Part shown: positions 53,745 through 62,476 of the stretch, one piece after another
How the letters are laid out: each line of letters opens with the position of its first letter
Numbering within the stretch: position 1 is the first letter of the stretch
Assembly: GCF_003355155.1 (NCBI RefSeq)
Contig: NZ_CP031320.1
Coordinates: 7,867,919 to 7,931,918, forward strand
Direction: 5' to 3'
DNA length: 64,000 bases
Source: Streptomyces armeniacus
GTDB taxonomy: Bacteria; Actinomycetota; Actinomycetes; Streptomycetales; Streptomycetaceae
Program-made: the position numbers and the translations under genes
Notes under the pieces: model-generated
What the model saw: only the letters and a program-made list of their open reading frames with translations
The model's database searches: none
What the model was told of the DNA's origin: nothing

Positions 53745-53821
53745 CCCGCTCGGCGCGAACCCCCGCCTCCCCATCAACCTGCCGACCCGCCGACCCGCCG
53801 ACCCGCACCAGGCGCGCGTAC

Positions 53822-53858
53822 GGGGGCGGGTGCGCACATCACGTACGCACCCGCCCCC
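53822..53858. terminator. Bidirectional terminator between GntR and GH92 genes
   Basis: GGGGGCGGGTGCG paired with CGCACCCGCCCCC, 13-bp perfect stem, 11-base loop, between the 3' ends of two convergent genes. Preceded by three GACCCGCC direct repeats (about 53780-53803). Confidence 0.85.
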
Positions 53859-53900
53859 GCAAGGCCGTTCAGCCGCAGAGCCGTTCGACCGCAGTCAGGC

Positions 53901-56297
53901 TCAGCGCCCCCGCAGCGGCGTCGACGGTGGTGCGGCGTCCTCTCCCGTGCCCCAGTCCGACGGCTCCGTGCCCGTCTCGAACGACAGGTCGCCGCGCCGG
54001 ATGTCGTCCGTCGTGATCCACGTCCGCGGCAGGTCGTCGCCGCCGAGCGAGGCGGAGCGGATGTACCGCTTCCCCTCACCCGCGCCGTCCGCGTCCACCG
54101 TGAACCCGCCGCGCGGGTACCACTTGCGGTCCAGCGTCAGCGTCACCTTGTCGAAGGCCGGCGTGGACAGCCCCCAGGTGTCGGTCCCGGGGAAGACCGG
54201 GAAGATGCCCATGCCGGTGAGCACCATCCACGACGACATGGTGCCGAGGTCGTCGTTGCCGGTCACGCCGTCGGGCCCGTCGGTGAAGAGGGTGAGCGCG
54301 GCGTGCACGACGTCCGTCGTCTTCCACGGCTCCCCCGTCGACAGGTACGTGTACGGGGCGATGAGGTCGGGCTCGTTCTGCGGGTTGTACTTGTCCGCGT
54401 TGTAGTAGTCATACGGCCCGTTGACCCACACCTCGCGTGCCGTCTTCTCCGGGTCGGCCAGCAGCTGCTCGTACGCGAAGAACGAGTCCAGCCGCTTGCC
54501 CGTGGCCTCGCGCCCGCCGACGAGCGACATCATCCCCGGCTGGTCCTGCGGCGTCAGCCACATGTACTGCCAGGCCGTGCCCTCGTGGAAGCCCTCGCTG
54601 CGGGCCGGGTCCTCGGGCCCGGTGAACGCGCCCTCGCCGTCCCGCGGCCGGAAGAAGCCGGTGCTCTCGTCGAATACGGTGCGGTAGTTGCGGGAGCGTT
54701 CGGCGTACCGCGCCGCGTCCTCCTCGTGCCCCAGGTCGCGCGCCATCTCGGCGAGCGCGGCGTCGGCGAGTGCGTACTCGAGGGTCGCGGAGGCGCCGTG
54801 GTGGAAATCGGAGTCGCCGGGCTTCTCCTTCTCGCGGTCCGGCAGGAACGGCACGTAACCGTCCTTCAGATACTCCGCGTTGCCCATCCGGCCGACGTAC
54901 GGGGAGTCCGCGGGCGGCACCCCGTCCGCGTTCTTCTTCAGCACCCGGTACGCGTCCTCCTCGTGGCCCTTCAGCAGGCCCTGCCGGTAGGCGTTGGTGA
55001 GGAAGGGGGTCACCGGGTCGCCGGTCATGATGTTCGTCTCGACGGTGCCGTAGCCCCACTTGGGCAGCCAGCCGCCCTCCTCGTCGACGCGGAGCAGGGA
55101 CAGCGCCATGTCACGGGACTCGTCCGGCGCGAGCAGCGCGAGAAGCTGCGCCTGGGTGCGGTACGTGTCCCACAGCGACCAGTTCTGGTAGTACGTGAAC
55201 CCCTCCGACCGGTGGATCTTCTGGTCCCAGCCGGTGTAGCGGCCGTCCACGTCCTCGCCGGTGTTGGGGTGCAGCAGGGCGCGGTAGAGGGAGGAGTAGA
55301 AGACCCGGCGGCGCTCCTCGCTGCCGCCCTCCGCCCGTACCTGCCCGAGCCGCCGCTCCCACTCGGCACGCGCCGCGTCCCGGGTGGCGTCGAACGAACG
55401 GGTGCCCTCCGCCGCCATGTTGCGTGCGGCGCCCTTCGCGTCCACGTACGACAGCGAGGTCACGGCCTCCACGTCGCGGTCGCCGTCGCGGGTGTCGAAG
55501 CGGGCGTACGCGCCGCGCCTGCCGGCCCCGGACGAGGTGTCGCCGCCGTCGGTCACCTCGTCGCCGCTCCACGTGCCGTGCCCGTCGAAGGGCCGGTCGA
55601 AGCGGGTGAGGGTGTGGACCGTGTACTCCTTCTCCGTGTCCTGGCAGAAGCCGCGTCCGGTGATGGCGGTGGCGATCGTACGGTCGTCCAGGACGCGTAC
55701 CTCGGACTCCGTCACCTTGTGCAGGGCCTGGCCGGAGTTGAGGAGGACGTTGGCCTTGCCGGTCTCCGGGAAGGTGTAGCGCTGGTGGCCGGTGCGCTGG
55801 GTGGCGGTCAACTCGGCGGTGGTGCCGCCGTAGTCGTCGAACGCGACCTTGTACGAGCCGGGGGACGCGCTCTCGTTGTCGTGGCTGAAGGTGGCGGCGT
55901 ACTTCTCGTTGTCGGTGCTGGTGATGTCGCCGGTGGTGGGCATCACCGGCAGGTCGCCGCCGAGGGCGCAGCCGACGCCGGAGAGGTGGACGGAGGAGAA
56001 GCCGCGGATGGTGTTCTGGTCCCAGTTGTAGCCGGTGTTGTGGCCGGTGTCGGGGGAGAGCTGCACCATGCCGAAGGGGACGGCGGCGCCGGGGAAGGTG
56101 TTGCCCTCGTTCTGCGTGCCGATGAACGGATTGACCAGGTCGGTGAGTTGCCCGTCCTTCGCGGGGGCCGGGGCGTCGGCGGAGGCGGCCTGGGGCGCGC
56201 CGAGCAGGCCCGCGCACAGGGCGGCCGCGGCGAGGGCGGCGAGGCGTGGGGTGTCTCTGCCGACGCCCCGGCCCCCGCGATTGGCCCCTATACCCAT
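53901..56297 (-). CDS. Secreted GH92 alpha-mannosidase
   Basis: 798 aa from ATG 56297. Signal peptide with an RG-rich n-region and the core LAALAAAALCAGLLGAPQAASADA. GH92 N-domain from VNPFIGTQNEGNTFPGAAVPFGMVQLSPDTG; catalytic domain with LWDTYRTQ, NIMTGDPVTPFLTNAY, and GNDDLGTMSSWMVLTGMGIFPV (the family signature). It probably removes terminal mannose from glycans outside the cell. Only ~44 bases of upstream sequence remain before an adapter, so the natural promoter is cut. Confidence 0.95.
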   Translation of the reverse strand: MGIGANRGGRGVGRDTPRLAALAAAALCAGLLGAPQAASADAPAPAKDGQLTDLVNPFIGTQNEGNTFPGAAVPFGMVQLSPDTGHNTGYNWDQNTIRGFSSVHLSGVGCALGGDLPVMPTTGDITSTDNEKYAATFSHDNESASPGSYKVAFDDYGGTTAELTATQRTGHQRYTFPETGKANVLLNSGQALHKVTESEVRVLDDRTIATAITGRGFCQDTEKEYTVHTLTRFDRPFDGHGTWSGDEVTDGGDTSSGAGRRGAYARFDTRDGDRDVEAVTSLSYVDAKGAARNMAAEGTRSFDATRDAARAEWERRLGQVRAEGGSEERRRVFYSSLYRALLHPNTGEDVDGRYTGWDQKIHRSEGFTYYQNWSLWDTYRTQAQLLALLAPDESRDMALSLLRVDEEGGWLPKWGYGTVETNIMTGDPVTPFLTNAYRQGLLKGHEEDAYRVLKKNADGVPPADSPYVGRMGNAEYLKDGYVPFLPDREKEKPGDSDFHHGASATLEYALADAALAEMARDLGHEEDAARYAERSRNYRTVFDESTGFFRPRDGEGAFTGPEDPARSEGFHEGTAWQYMWLTPQDQPGMMSLVGGREATGKRLDSFFAYEQLLADPEKTAREVWVNGPYDYYNADKYNPQNEPDLIAPYTYLSTGEPWKTTDVVHAALTLFTDGPDGVTGNDDLGTMSSWMVLTGMGIFPVFPGTDTWGLSTPAFDKVTLTLDRKWYPRGGFTVDADGAGEGKRYIRSASLGGDDLPRTWITTDDIRRGDLSFETGTEPSDWGTGEDAAPPSTPLRGR

Positions 56298-56340
56298 CGG
56301 ACCCCGCCGACGCCGGCCTAGGTGTACGCTCACGCGCTAG

Positions 56341-56464
56341 CTGTCCCTTGCACACAGATGCTTTTGACGTCTCACCGCTGAGATTTTCTCTGTTAATGTA
56401 GCCGCGAACGCCGAAATCTACTCGTCAGGGTTCGACGGCAGCGTCAGGTTGGTATAAGGGACAG
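56341..56464. other. Assembly join with Nextera adapters
   Basis: Left: CTGTCCCTTGCACACAGATG, a mosaic end with errors. Right: GCGAACGCCGAAATCTAC (P5 tail GCGACCACCGAGATCTAC), about 8 index-like bases, then TTCGACGGCAGCGTCAGG and TTGGTATAAGGGACAG. The RHS tip starts in frame immediately after. Confidence 0.92.
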
Positions 56465-56973
56465 GCCTGACCCCGTCCCCCAACCCGGCCACGTACGTCC
56501 GGAATCCGCACGCGTGGATCGACCCGCTGGGGCTGGCGCCGTGTTTGACATCGGGTGGAACACGTGCAGCACCCGATTTCGTAACTGATGGAAATGGCAG
56601 TGTTCAGGATGTACGTTCACTGGGCCGCCCGGACGATCAACTGGTGTTCAGCGGTCACGGCGGTATACGGGCTGGTGATGGAAATCCGGTGATCGTGCCT
56701 GAAGGTACAAGTATCTCCATGTACAGTAGGCATGGAGAGCCAATTACCGATGCACTCGGAAACCAGATCGAAACAAGAGCGCCCGTTCCTGTGGAAGTCT
56801 ACGGCCCTGGTGAAAAACTTCCCAACTACTCATTGTTCCCGCCAAGTGGGTTGAAAATTGAGGGTGTTCCAAGGAATGTGACAGTTGTTGGGGAGACACC
56901 TCTATCGCACCTTATGCAACCGAATATGGGGCCAGTGCACTGGGCGGCTTGCAGGTCCGTGATGAGAGAATAG
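56464..56973 (+). CDS. RHS C-terminal tip with Stv-like domain (5' cut)
   Basis: 169 codons. It starts GLTPSPNPATYVRNPHAWIDPLGLAPC, the RHS pre-toxin linker, which continues the ...TTPDP| end of the RHS body at 20233. The tip itself (about 130 residues) has LVFSGHGG, IVPEGTSISMYSRHGEPITDALGN and MGPVHWAACRS, resembling the putative adhesin domain called Stv found on RHS proteins. The HG and AC dyads resemble the His and Cys of caspase-like (clan CD) proteases (inference). Codon use and GC are lower in the tip than in the linker. Confidence 0.85.
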   Translation, partial: GLTPSPNPATYVRNPHAWIDPLGLAPCLTSGGTRAAPDFVTDGNGSVQDVRSLGRPDDQLVFSGHGGIRAGDGNPVIVPEGTSISMYSRHGEPITDALGNQIETRAPVPVEVYGPGEKLPNYSLFPPSGLKIEGVPRNVTVVGETPLSHLMQPNMGPVHWAACRSVMRE

Positions 56974-56985
56974 GAGTCGGTGCTG

Positions 56986-57402
56986 GTGAAGTATGAAGAG
57001 ATGGCGCCGTATGAGTACTTTTCTGAGTCAGTCCCTCAAGGTGTCAGGGCGGTTTGCGTAGGTTGGCTAGAGCAGGGGTCGCAATTTTCTCTTGGTGAGG
57101 TCGACGGCGGCTTCATCGAATCTCTCGGTCTGATTTGCAGAGATTACGCCCAAATGAGGACAAGAGGTTGGCATCGCTGCGAGCTTGCGCATCAAGGTGC
57201 GGGCGTGGAGTATCCAGTCACTATTCAGGTGGAAGACGATGTGGTTTCTCTCGGTGGGGCCGAGGTAAGGGTTGTCTCGGCCGACGGTACATGGCTGATC
57301 GCCCCGGATCTGGTGCACCATTACGTCACGGAGCATTCGTACCTGCCACCGGACGAGTTCGTCGAAGCGGTAACTGCCCGCCGTATCGCGCCCGGAGTCT
57401 GA
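56986..57402 (+). CDS. Candidate immunity protein for the Stv-like tip
   Basis: Protein of 138 aa, GTG 56986 with AGGAG 10 bases before it, 12 bases after the tip stop. Low GC like the tip. Contains VRAVCVGWLEQGSQFSLGEVDG, WHRCELAHQGAGVEYPVT and LIAPDLVHHYVTEHSYLPP. Not recognised as a known family. The function is inferred from position and composition, as is usual for polymorphic toxins. Confidence 0.72.
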   Translation: MKYEEMAPYEYFSESVPQGVRAVCVGWLEQGSQFSLGEVDGGFIESLGLICRDYAQMRTRGWHRCELAHQGAGVEYPVTIQVEDDVVSLGGAEVRVVSADGTWLIAPDLVHHYVTEHSYLPPDEFVEAVTARRIAPGV

Positions 57403-57564
57403 TGGTTGGACCGGGTGACGGTTCCGGCGCGTCGATGGTGCGGGCCGTATCCGTGTGACCACCCCGGACGGCGCTGTCTGGCGCCAGACCGACGACCTGT
57501 TGGGCCACAGGTCAACTCACGGTCGTGGCACGGCTTGTCAGTGCTCCGGTCTACGGTCGCCCGC

Positions 57565-58218
57565 ATGGCTGAGCCCTCTTTTCTGACAGCTGTCCGCGAG
57601 TCGTACGACACGGTCGCTGCCGATTACGTCGAACGCGTCCCGCCTCCCGCCGAGATGGACCCGCTGTCACGCGCAATGCTGGCGGCGTTCGCCGAACTCG
57701 TGCGGACGGCCGGCCTGGGGCCGGTCGCGGACCTGGGCTGCGGCCCCGGCCGTTTGACGGCGCACCTGGCCGCGCTGGGGGTGCCCGCCTTCGGCGTCGA
57801 CCTGTCACCGAAGATGATCGGGCTGGCCCGCCACGCCTATCCGAACCTGCGGTTCACCGCGGGCTCGATGACCGCGCCGGAGACGAGGGACGACGGACTC
57901 GGCGGCATCCTGGCCTGGTACTCCACCCATCACACGCCTCCGCGGTGGCTACCGGCGGTGTTCGCCGAGTTCCATCGCACACTCGCGCCCGGCGGCCACC
58001 TGCTCTGGGGAGACTACGTCGGCGACGAGCGGCTGAAGCCGGCCCGGGGCTATGGCCGTCCGGTGTCCTACGAGTCGTATCTCCTGCCTCTGGACCGCAT
58101 GGTCGGCCTGCTGGAGCAGGCGGGACTCGTCGTCACCGCGAGGCTGGAGCAGGAGCCGGGTGGACGGGTGAACAGACCGCACGCCTGCCTCCTTGCCCGC
58201 AAGCCCGAAGAGACTTGA
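57565..58218 (+). CDS. SAM-dependent methyltransferase
   Basis: Class I methyltransferase of 217 aa: RESYDTVAADYVERV, SAM-binding motif VADLGCGPGRLTAHLAALG, FGVDLSPKMIGLAR and WYSTHHTPPRWLP. Typical of a large actinobacterial set that methylates small molecules; substrate unknown. It returns to high GC, unlike the RHS tip region before it. Convergent with the DUF397 gene, with a hairpin between. Confidence 0.92.
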   Translation: MAEPSFLTAVRESYDTVAADYVERVPPPAEMDPLSRAMLAAFAELVRTAGLGPVADLGCGPGRLTAHLAALGVPAFGVDLSPKMIGLARHAYPNLRFTAGSMTAPETRDDGLGGILAWYSTHHTPPRWLPAVFAEFHRTLAPGGHLLWGDYVGDERLKPARGYGRPVSYESYLLPLDRMVGLLEQAGLVVTARLEQEPGGRVNRPHACLLARKPEET

Positions 58219-58229
58219 TGTACGCGGCA

Positions 58230-58257
58230 GGCGCCCGCCAAGGGATGGGCGGGCGCC
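58230..58257. terminator. Hairpin between convergent genes
   Basis: GGCGCCCGCC paired with GGCGGGCGCC, a 10-bp perfect stem with 8-base loop, 12 bases after the methyltransferase stop. Confidence 0.82.
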
Positions 58258-58284
58258 GGTTGTTCGGGGTGTGCTGTCACGTGC

Positions 58285-58494
58285 TCAGGCGCTGAACTCC
58301 CCGCCCCTGACGGCGCTGACGAACGACGACCAGGCGGCCGTCCCGAATATGAGCGCGGGGCCCGCCGGGTCCTTGCTGTCCCGTACGGGAACGACGGCGG
58401 GGAAGTCGTCCGCAACCTCGACGCAGTCGCCGCCGTCCTGGTTGCTGTACGAGGACTTGCGCCACGTGACGGTGCTCAGGTCGATGGATCGCAC
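58285..58494 (-). CDS. DUF397 protein
   Basis: Small protein of 69 aa with the normal single-copy layout: VTWRKSSYSNQDGGDCVEVADD, VPVRDSKDPAGPALIF and AWSSFVSAVRGG. GTG start at 58494 overlaps the end of the XRE gene by 19 bases. Provides the usual small partner of that regulator; compare with the triplicated form at 12252. Confidence 0.93.
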   Translation of the reverse strand: MRSIDLSTVTWRKSSYSNQDGGDCVEVADDFPAVVPVRDSKDPAGPALIFGTAAWSSFVSAVRGGEFSA

Positions 58495-59318
58495 TGCGCT
58501 TCCTCCAAAGTCCGCGAGATGAACGTCCGCGACGCCGCCGGGGTGAGTGCCAGGTCGCGGACTGAATCGTAGCTGAGCTGCAACTGCTCGACGGCGGCGG
58601 TCTCTTCGACGAGCTCCCCCGAGTAGCCGGTCTCCACCCACGCCACCGTGCGGCCGTCCGGTGTCCGCAGAAACATGATGTCGGTGTTGGTCAGAGCGTG
58701 GAGCCCGGCGGAGTTCTCGACCACATGAATCGTGACGTTCTTCCGCTCGCTGATCTCCAGCAGGTGCTCAAGCTGTATGCGCCATGCCTGCGGATCTTCC
58801 AGCTCGGTGCGTAGGACGGACTCGGACAGGATGGCGCGGAAACGAGGCGCAGCGTTGCCGTCCAGTAACTCGCTGCGGCCGATGCGCGCTTCGACCTGCC
58901 GGGTCAGTTCGTCGCCGTTGAGGCCGCCTACGGCGAGCAGGGTCCGGGCGTACTCCTCCGTCTGCAACAGGCCCGGGACGGCACTCACGGAGTACTTCCA
59001 CAGGCTGACGGCCTCCGCCGCAAGGATCATGTAGCGGCGGTACTTCTCGCGGAACTGCGTGGGGTCGCCGAGCGCGAGTTCCCACAGCGTGAGCAGAAGG
59101 TTCCCGGTCCCGTAATGCTGGTCGAGCGCTTCTACGACCTCGGGGCCGCCCAGCGTCTCGCCGCTCTCCATCTTCCCGAACAGGGACCAGTCCCAGCCGA
59201 GCACTTCGCCGAGCTTGCGCAGGCTGTCGCCGCGCGCCGCTCGGAGTATGCGCAGCTCCTCGACAAACCGCTGGCGCGGTTCCTGGCTCCGACCCGTGAC
59301 CACCCGTCTCGGCGGCAT
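58476..59318 (-). CDS. XRE/Scr1-type regulator (DUF5753)
   Basis: Regulator of 280 aa. HTH about 15-70 (ILRAARGDSLRKLGEVLGWDWSLFGKMESGE), then DUF5753 with VSAVPGLLQTEEYARTLL and FRAILSESVLRTE. Starts at ATG 59318 with GAGGAG 9 bases before. Second such regulator in the window; it forms an operon with the DUF397 gene. Confidence 0.93.
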   Translation of the reverse strand: MPPRRVVTGRSQEPRQRFVEELRILRAARGDSLRKLGEVLGWDWSLFGKMESGETLGGPEVVEALDQHYGTGNLLLTLWELALGDPTQFREKYRRYMILAAEAVSLWKYSVSAVPGLLQTEEYARTLLAVGGLNGDELTRQVEARIGRSELLDGNAAPRFRAILSESVLRTELEDPQAWRIQLEHLLEISERKNVTIHVVENSAGLHALTNTDIMFLRTPDGRTVAWVETGYSGELVEETAAVEQLQLSYDSVRDLALTPAASRTFISRTLEEAQCDPST

Positions 59319-59474
59319 GGCGCGCTCCTCCGTGGAAGGTGTGGAAGTACCGGCGAGTGGTCGGCGAAGTACCAGCTCGTGGCGGTTCTCGTGCCCTGTT
59401 CGGGGTCCATGCTTGTAGCCCCTTGGGTACACAGAGTAATCCAAGCGCCGCACCCAGCGGAGGAGTTGGCGGGA

Positions 59475-59714
59475 ATGGAGCGAACCATGACGACGCAGCG
59501 ACAAACGACAGTCGGGAAGACGCGGGAGGCGGAGGAGGCGCGGGAGGTGTTGCGTGCGGCGTTGCGGCGGGCGGGTATTCAGCTGCCGTCGATGGACGTG
59601 CGCCCTGCGACGCGTACGGACGGCGCGGGGTACGCGCTCGTGAGCCTCGGTGACTGCGCTCCGGTTGTGGCGCGTGACCTGGCGGCGGCCATCGAGAGGG
59701 GAGCGGCGCGGTGA
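59475..59714 (+). CDS. Small hypothetical protein, first of three
   Basis: Protein of 79 aa: EAREVLRAALRRAGIQLPSMDVRP, GYALVSLGDCAPVVARDLAAAI. GGAGG 11 bases before the ATG. Divergent from the XRE gene and first in a chain of three overlapping small genes, an arrangement common beside XRE/DUF397 loci in Streptomyces. Function unknown. Confidence 0.8.
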   Translation: MERTMTTQRQTTVGKTREAEEAREVLRAALRRAGIQLPSMDVRPATRTDGAGYALVSLGDCAPVVARDLAAAIERGAAR

Positions 59715-59971
59715 CCCCGGGCGCGTTCCGCCCCGTGCCGTACGCGGTCGTGGGGAACGAGGTGGTGGAGCCCACGTACGAGGCGGAGTGCGCCTCGGGC
59801 GAGATCGCGTGCTGCGAGAACTCCGGGCCGCACCGGGACGCGGGCCCGGTCGAAAGGTGGATGCGCAGGCACGCCGACGACACCGGCCACCGCCGCTATC
59901 TGCGGATCTTCTCAGACTACGTGTTGGTGCGGCGGGGTGGACCGGTACCGGCGGACGGGGGCGTGCCGTGA
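59711..59971 (+). CDS. DUF7848-like small protein
   Basis: Protein of 86 aa, GTG start overlapping the previous stop. Seen: YEAECASGEIACCENSGPHRD and WMRRHADDTGHRRYLRIFSDY with a final VLVRRG. Cys and His pairs could bind a metal. The next start overlaps its stop (GTGA). Confidence 0.8.
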   Translation: MTPGAFRPVPYAVVGNEVVEPTYEAECASGEIACCENSGPHRDAGPVERWMRRHADDTGHRRYLRIFSDYVLVRRGGPVPADGGVP

Positions 59972-60303
59972 ACCCCGCCCTGGCGGTCGAGCGCGCGTGG
60001 CACGTGACGTGGCCCCCCGTCGCGCAGACCGGCGACGGCAACGTGTGGGTGACAGGGGCGTGTTGGCTCTACTGCCGGCGCGAAGGCGTACGCGTGCTGT
60101 GGGTCGGCTCCGTACGTACGCCGGGCACAACGGGCGACGTGTACGCGTGCGGCCCGTGCATCGCGGAACTGGACCGCATAGTGCGCGTGACATCGCAGGA
60201 ACGGGCCGGGACCACCGGGGCCACGACGTGTGAACATCGGTGGCTGGAGAAGCGCAACGGCAAGACGTTCTGCGGGGACTGCACACGCCAGCTCTACCTG
60301 TGA
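59968..60303 (+). CDS. Small Cys-rich hypothetical protein
   Basis: Protein of 111 aa, GTG start. Contains CWLYCRREGVRVLWVG, YACGPCIAELDRIV and a closing CEHRWLEKRNGKTFCGDCTRQL, which gives Cys-x-x-Cys groups suited to zinc. Last gene of the three-gene chain. Not recognised. Confidence 0.8.
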   Translation: MNPALAVERAWHVTWPPVAQTGDGNVWVTGACWLYCRREGVRVLWVGSVRTPGTTGDVYACGPCIAELDRIVRVTSQERAGTTGATTCEHRWLEKRNGKTFCGDCTRQLYL

Positions 60304-60607
60304 CAGGTCAATGCACACGGTCTCGGCGAAGCCCAAGTTCGCCCTGACCGAGGAGAGTTCGCCCCCGTGATCGATGCCTCGGAGCCGAACACCGCCGCCG
60401 GATCCGCTTGCCGGTGCCAGGCCGCGGCGTCCTCGGAAGTGGCAGAGCCCCTGGCCCTGGCGAGGCTGGCGGGCCCAGGGTGACGGCGGCGTCGGCGGGG
60501 GTGGGGGTAACCACAGGTGGGACCCTTCTCCCTATACCACTCTGACGCTTCCGACGAGAGGTTCGTGTGTGATGCTCGTCGACACGTGATCACGGCAACT
60601 CACGCGG
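60304..60607. other. Unresolved segment before the malate synthase scrap
   Basis: No supported gene on either strand. A short plus frame (about 60368-60484) ends in TGA without recognisable content. A join must lie near 60608, where malate synthase homology begins abruptly. Confidence 0.4.
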
Positions 60608-60808
60608 AGCCTCGTCGCCCAGCTCGGCGCGGATCGCGGCGAGATCCTCGGCGGCGACCTTCCGTACGAGCTCGGGTGTGACCGTCTCGCCGGTGTCCAG
60701 GACGACGCCCGCGTTCACCCACTGCCAGATCTGCGCGCGCGAGATCCCCGCCGTGGCCGCGTCCCCCATCAGCCCTAAGATGGCGACGGCCCCCATGCCG
60801 CGCAAGGC
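60608..60808 (-). pseudogene. Malate synthase, internal fragment near the C-terminus
   Basis: About 67 codons: MGAVAILGLMGDAATAGISR and AQIWQWVNAGVVLDTGETVT, then RKVAAEDLAAIRAELGDEA. GLMEDAATAEISR(S/A)QIWQW is the near-invariant C-terminal signature of malate synthase (glyoxylate shunt); here two positions differ (GD for ED, AG for AE), the first of them the conserved catalytic-region acid. Homology ends on both sides, with no start and a premature stop at 60590. Most likely an assembly scrap. Confidence 0.85.
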
Positions 60809-60877
60809 CGGGGACAGTTCCGCTTCCCGTACGCCGCACACCCACCGCAGCAACCGCACCTCCGGAGGTGATCGCGG

Positions 60878-62458
60878 GTGACGACCCCTTCCCACAGCGT
60901 CGCGCCGCGCCGCACGTACATGATCGGCCGCGCGCGGCCGAACGCCATCGTCGGAAAGAACCGGGAGACCGGCGAGATCGCGTTGATCATCACCGGCGCC
61001 TTCTTCGGCATGATGAGCGGCCTGCTGATCCCTGTGCTGTCGGTACGCATCCCCGCCCTGGTCGGCTTCCCGATGCTCGCGCTGGCGGCGGTGTACGTGC
61101 CGTACCGCGGGCGGACGCTCTACAAGTGGTTCGAGATCGACCGCAGTTACCGGCGCATGGTGCGGCGCGGCGAGGCGTACCGCTCCGGTGTGCAGGAGGC
61201 GGGCACCCGGCTGGACGGCCGCGAGGTGGAGGTCGGGCCGCCGCCCGGCGTCGGCCGTATCAACTGGCTGTCGGCGCCGTTCGGCCCGGACGAGATCGCC
61301 GTCCTGCTGCACGCGGACCGCCGTACGGTCACCGCGGCCATCGAGATCGAGGGCCCCGGCGTCGGGCTGCGCGACAGCGAGGACCAGGAGGCGCTGGTCG
61401 ACCGGTTCGGCACGCTGCTCAAGCACGTCGCGAACGGCGACGGCTTCGTCACCCGGCTGCAGATCCTCGCCCGTACGCTGCCCGCCGACCCCGACGCGCA
61501 CGCGAAGGACATCGCGCAGCGCGGCGACGACCGGGCGGCGCCGTGGCTGCAGGAGTCGTACGAGCAGCTGCAGTCGATGGTCTCCACGTCCAGCGAGCAG
61601 CACCGCGCGTACCTCGTGGCCTGCATGCACTACGGCCGCGAGCTCGCCGCCGAGGGCGCGGCCGTCGCCAAGGCGGCGCGCGCTTCCGCGGGCGGCGTGC
61701 CGGGGATGCGGGGCGGCCGCGCCCGCAAGATGACCAAGGACGAGGGCCTGGCGGTCATCATGGCCCGCGAACTCACCGACATCTGCGCACGTTTGGCGGA
61801 GGCCGACATCCGGGTACGCCAGCCGCTGGGACAGGCGCGCATGGGGTCGCTCATCCACTCCATGTACGACCCGGACCACCCCATCGACCACATCCAGGCG
61901 ATGACGAAGCGGAACGCCTGGCCGGCGGAGCTGGACGCGCTGGAACCGACCTATCTGAAGGCGAAGACCAGGGAGTCGGTGACCCGCGCCCCCTGGTGCC
62001 ACTCGACGGCGTGGGTCAAGGAGTGGCCGATGACCCCGGTGGGCGTGAACTTCCTCGCCCCGCTGCTCGTCCACACCCCCGACGTGATCCGCACGGTCGC
62101 CGTGGTGATGGACCTGGAGCCGACGGAGCTGGCCATCGAGCGGATGCTGACCGAGAAGACCAACGACGAGGCGGAAGCGAGCCGTCAGGCCAAGATGAAC
62201 CGTACGGTCGACCCCCGCGACATCGCCGCGCACGGCCGCGTCGACCAGCGCGGCGAGGACCTGGCGAGCGGGGCGGCCGGGGTCAACCTGGTGGGTTACA
62301 TCACGGTGTCCTCGCGCAGCCCGGAGGCGTTGGCCAGGGACAAGCGGACGATCCGCGCGTCCGCGGGCAAGTCGTATCTGAAACTGGAGTGGTGCGACCG
62401 CGAGCACCACCGGGCGTTCGTGAACACCCTGCCGTTCGCCACCGGCATCCGGCGCTGA
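60878..62458 (+). CDS. PrgI/SCO6880-family transfer protein
   Basis: Protein of 526 aa. Near the N-terminus two membrane helices (EIALIITGAFFGMMSGLLIPVL and ALVGFPMLALAAVYVPY) give a VirB3/PrgI-like part; the large remainder is soluble and like the N-domain of VirB4 ATPases. It is 18 bases upstream of the ATPase gene. In actinobacterial integrative and conjugative elements these two form the core of a type IV secretion-like channel. Function inferred from family and context. Confidence 0.88.
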   Translation: MTTPSHSVAPRRTYMIGRARPNAIVGKNRETGEIALIITGAFFGMMSGLLIPVLSVRIPALVGFPMLALAAVYVPYRGRTLYKWFEIDRSYRRMVRRGEAYRSGVQEAGTRLDGREVEVGPPPGVGRINWLSAPFGPDEIAVLLHADRRTVTAAIEIEGPGVGLRDSEDQEALVDRFGTLLKHVANGDGFVTRLQILARTLPADPDAHAKDIAQRGDDRAAPWLQESYEQLQSMVSTSSEQHRAYLVACMHYGRELAAEGAAVAKAARASAGGVPGMRGGRARKMTKDEGLAVIMARELTDICARLAEADIRVRQPLGQARMGSLIHSMYDPDHPIDHIQAMTKRNAWPAELDALEPTYLKAKTRESVTRAPWCHSTAWVKEWPMTPVGVNFLAPLLVHTPDVIRTVAVVMDLEPTELAIERMLTEKTNDEAEASRQAKMNRTVDPRDIAAHGRVDQRGEDLASGAAGVNLVGYITVSSRSPEALARDKRTIRASAGKSYLKLEWCDREHHRAFVNTLPFATGIRR

Positions 62459-62476
62459 GAGAGGAGGAGGACGGGC

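Noticed and set aside
54303-56321. A 672-codon plus-strand frame
   Set aside because: Antisense shadow of the GH92 gene with no domain or signal.
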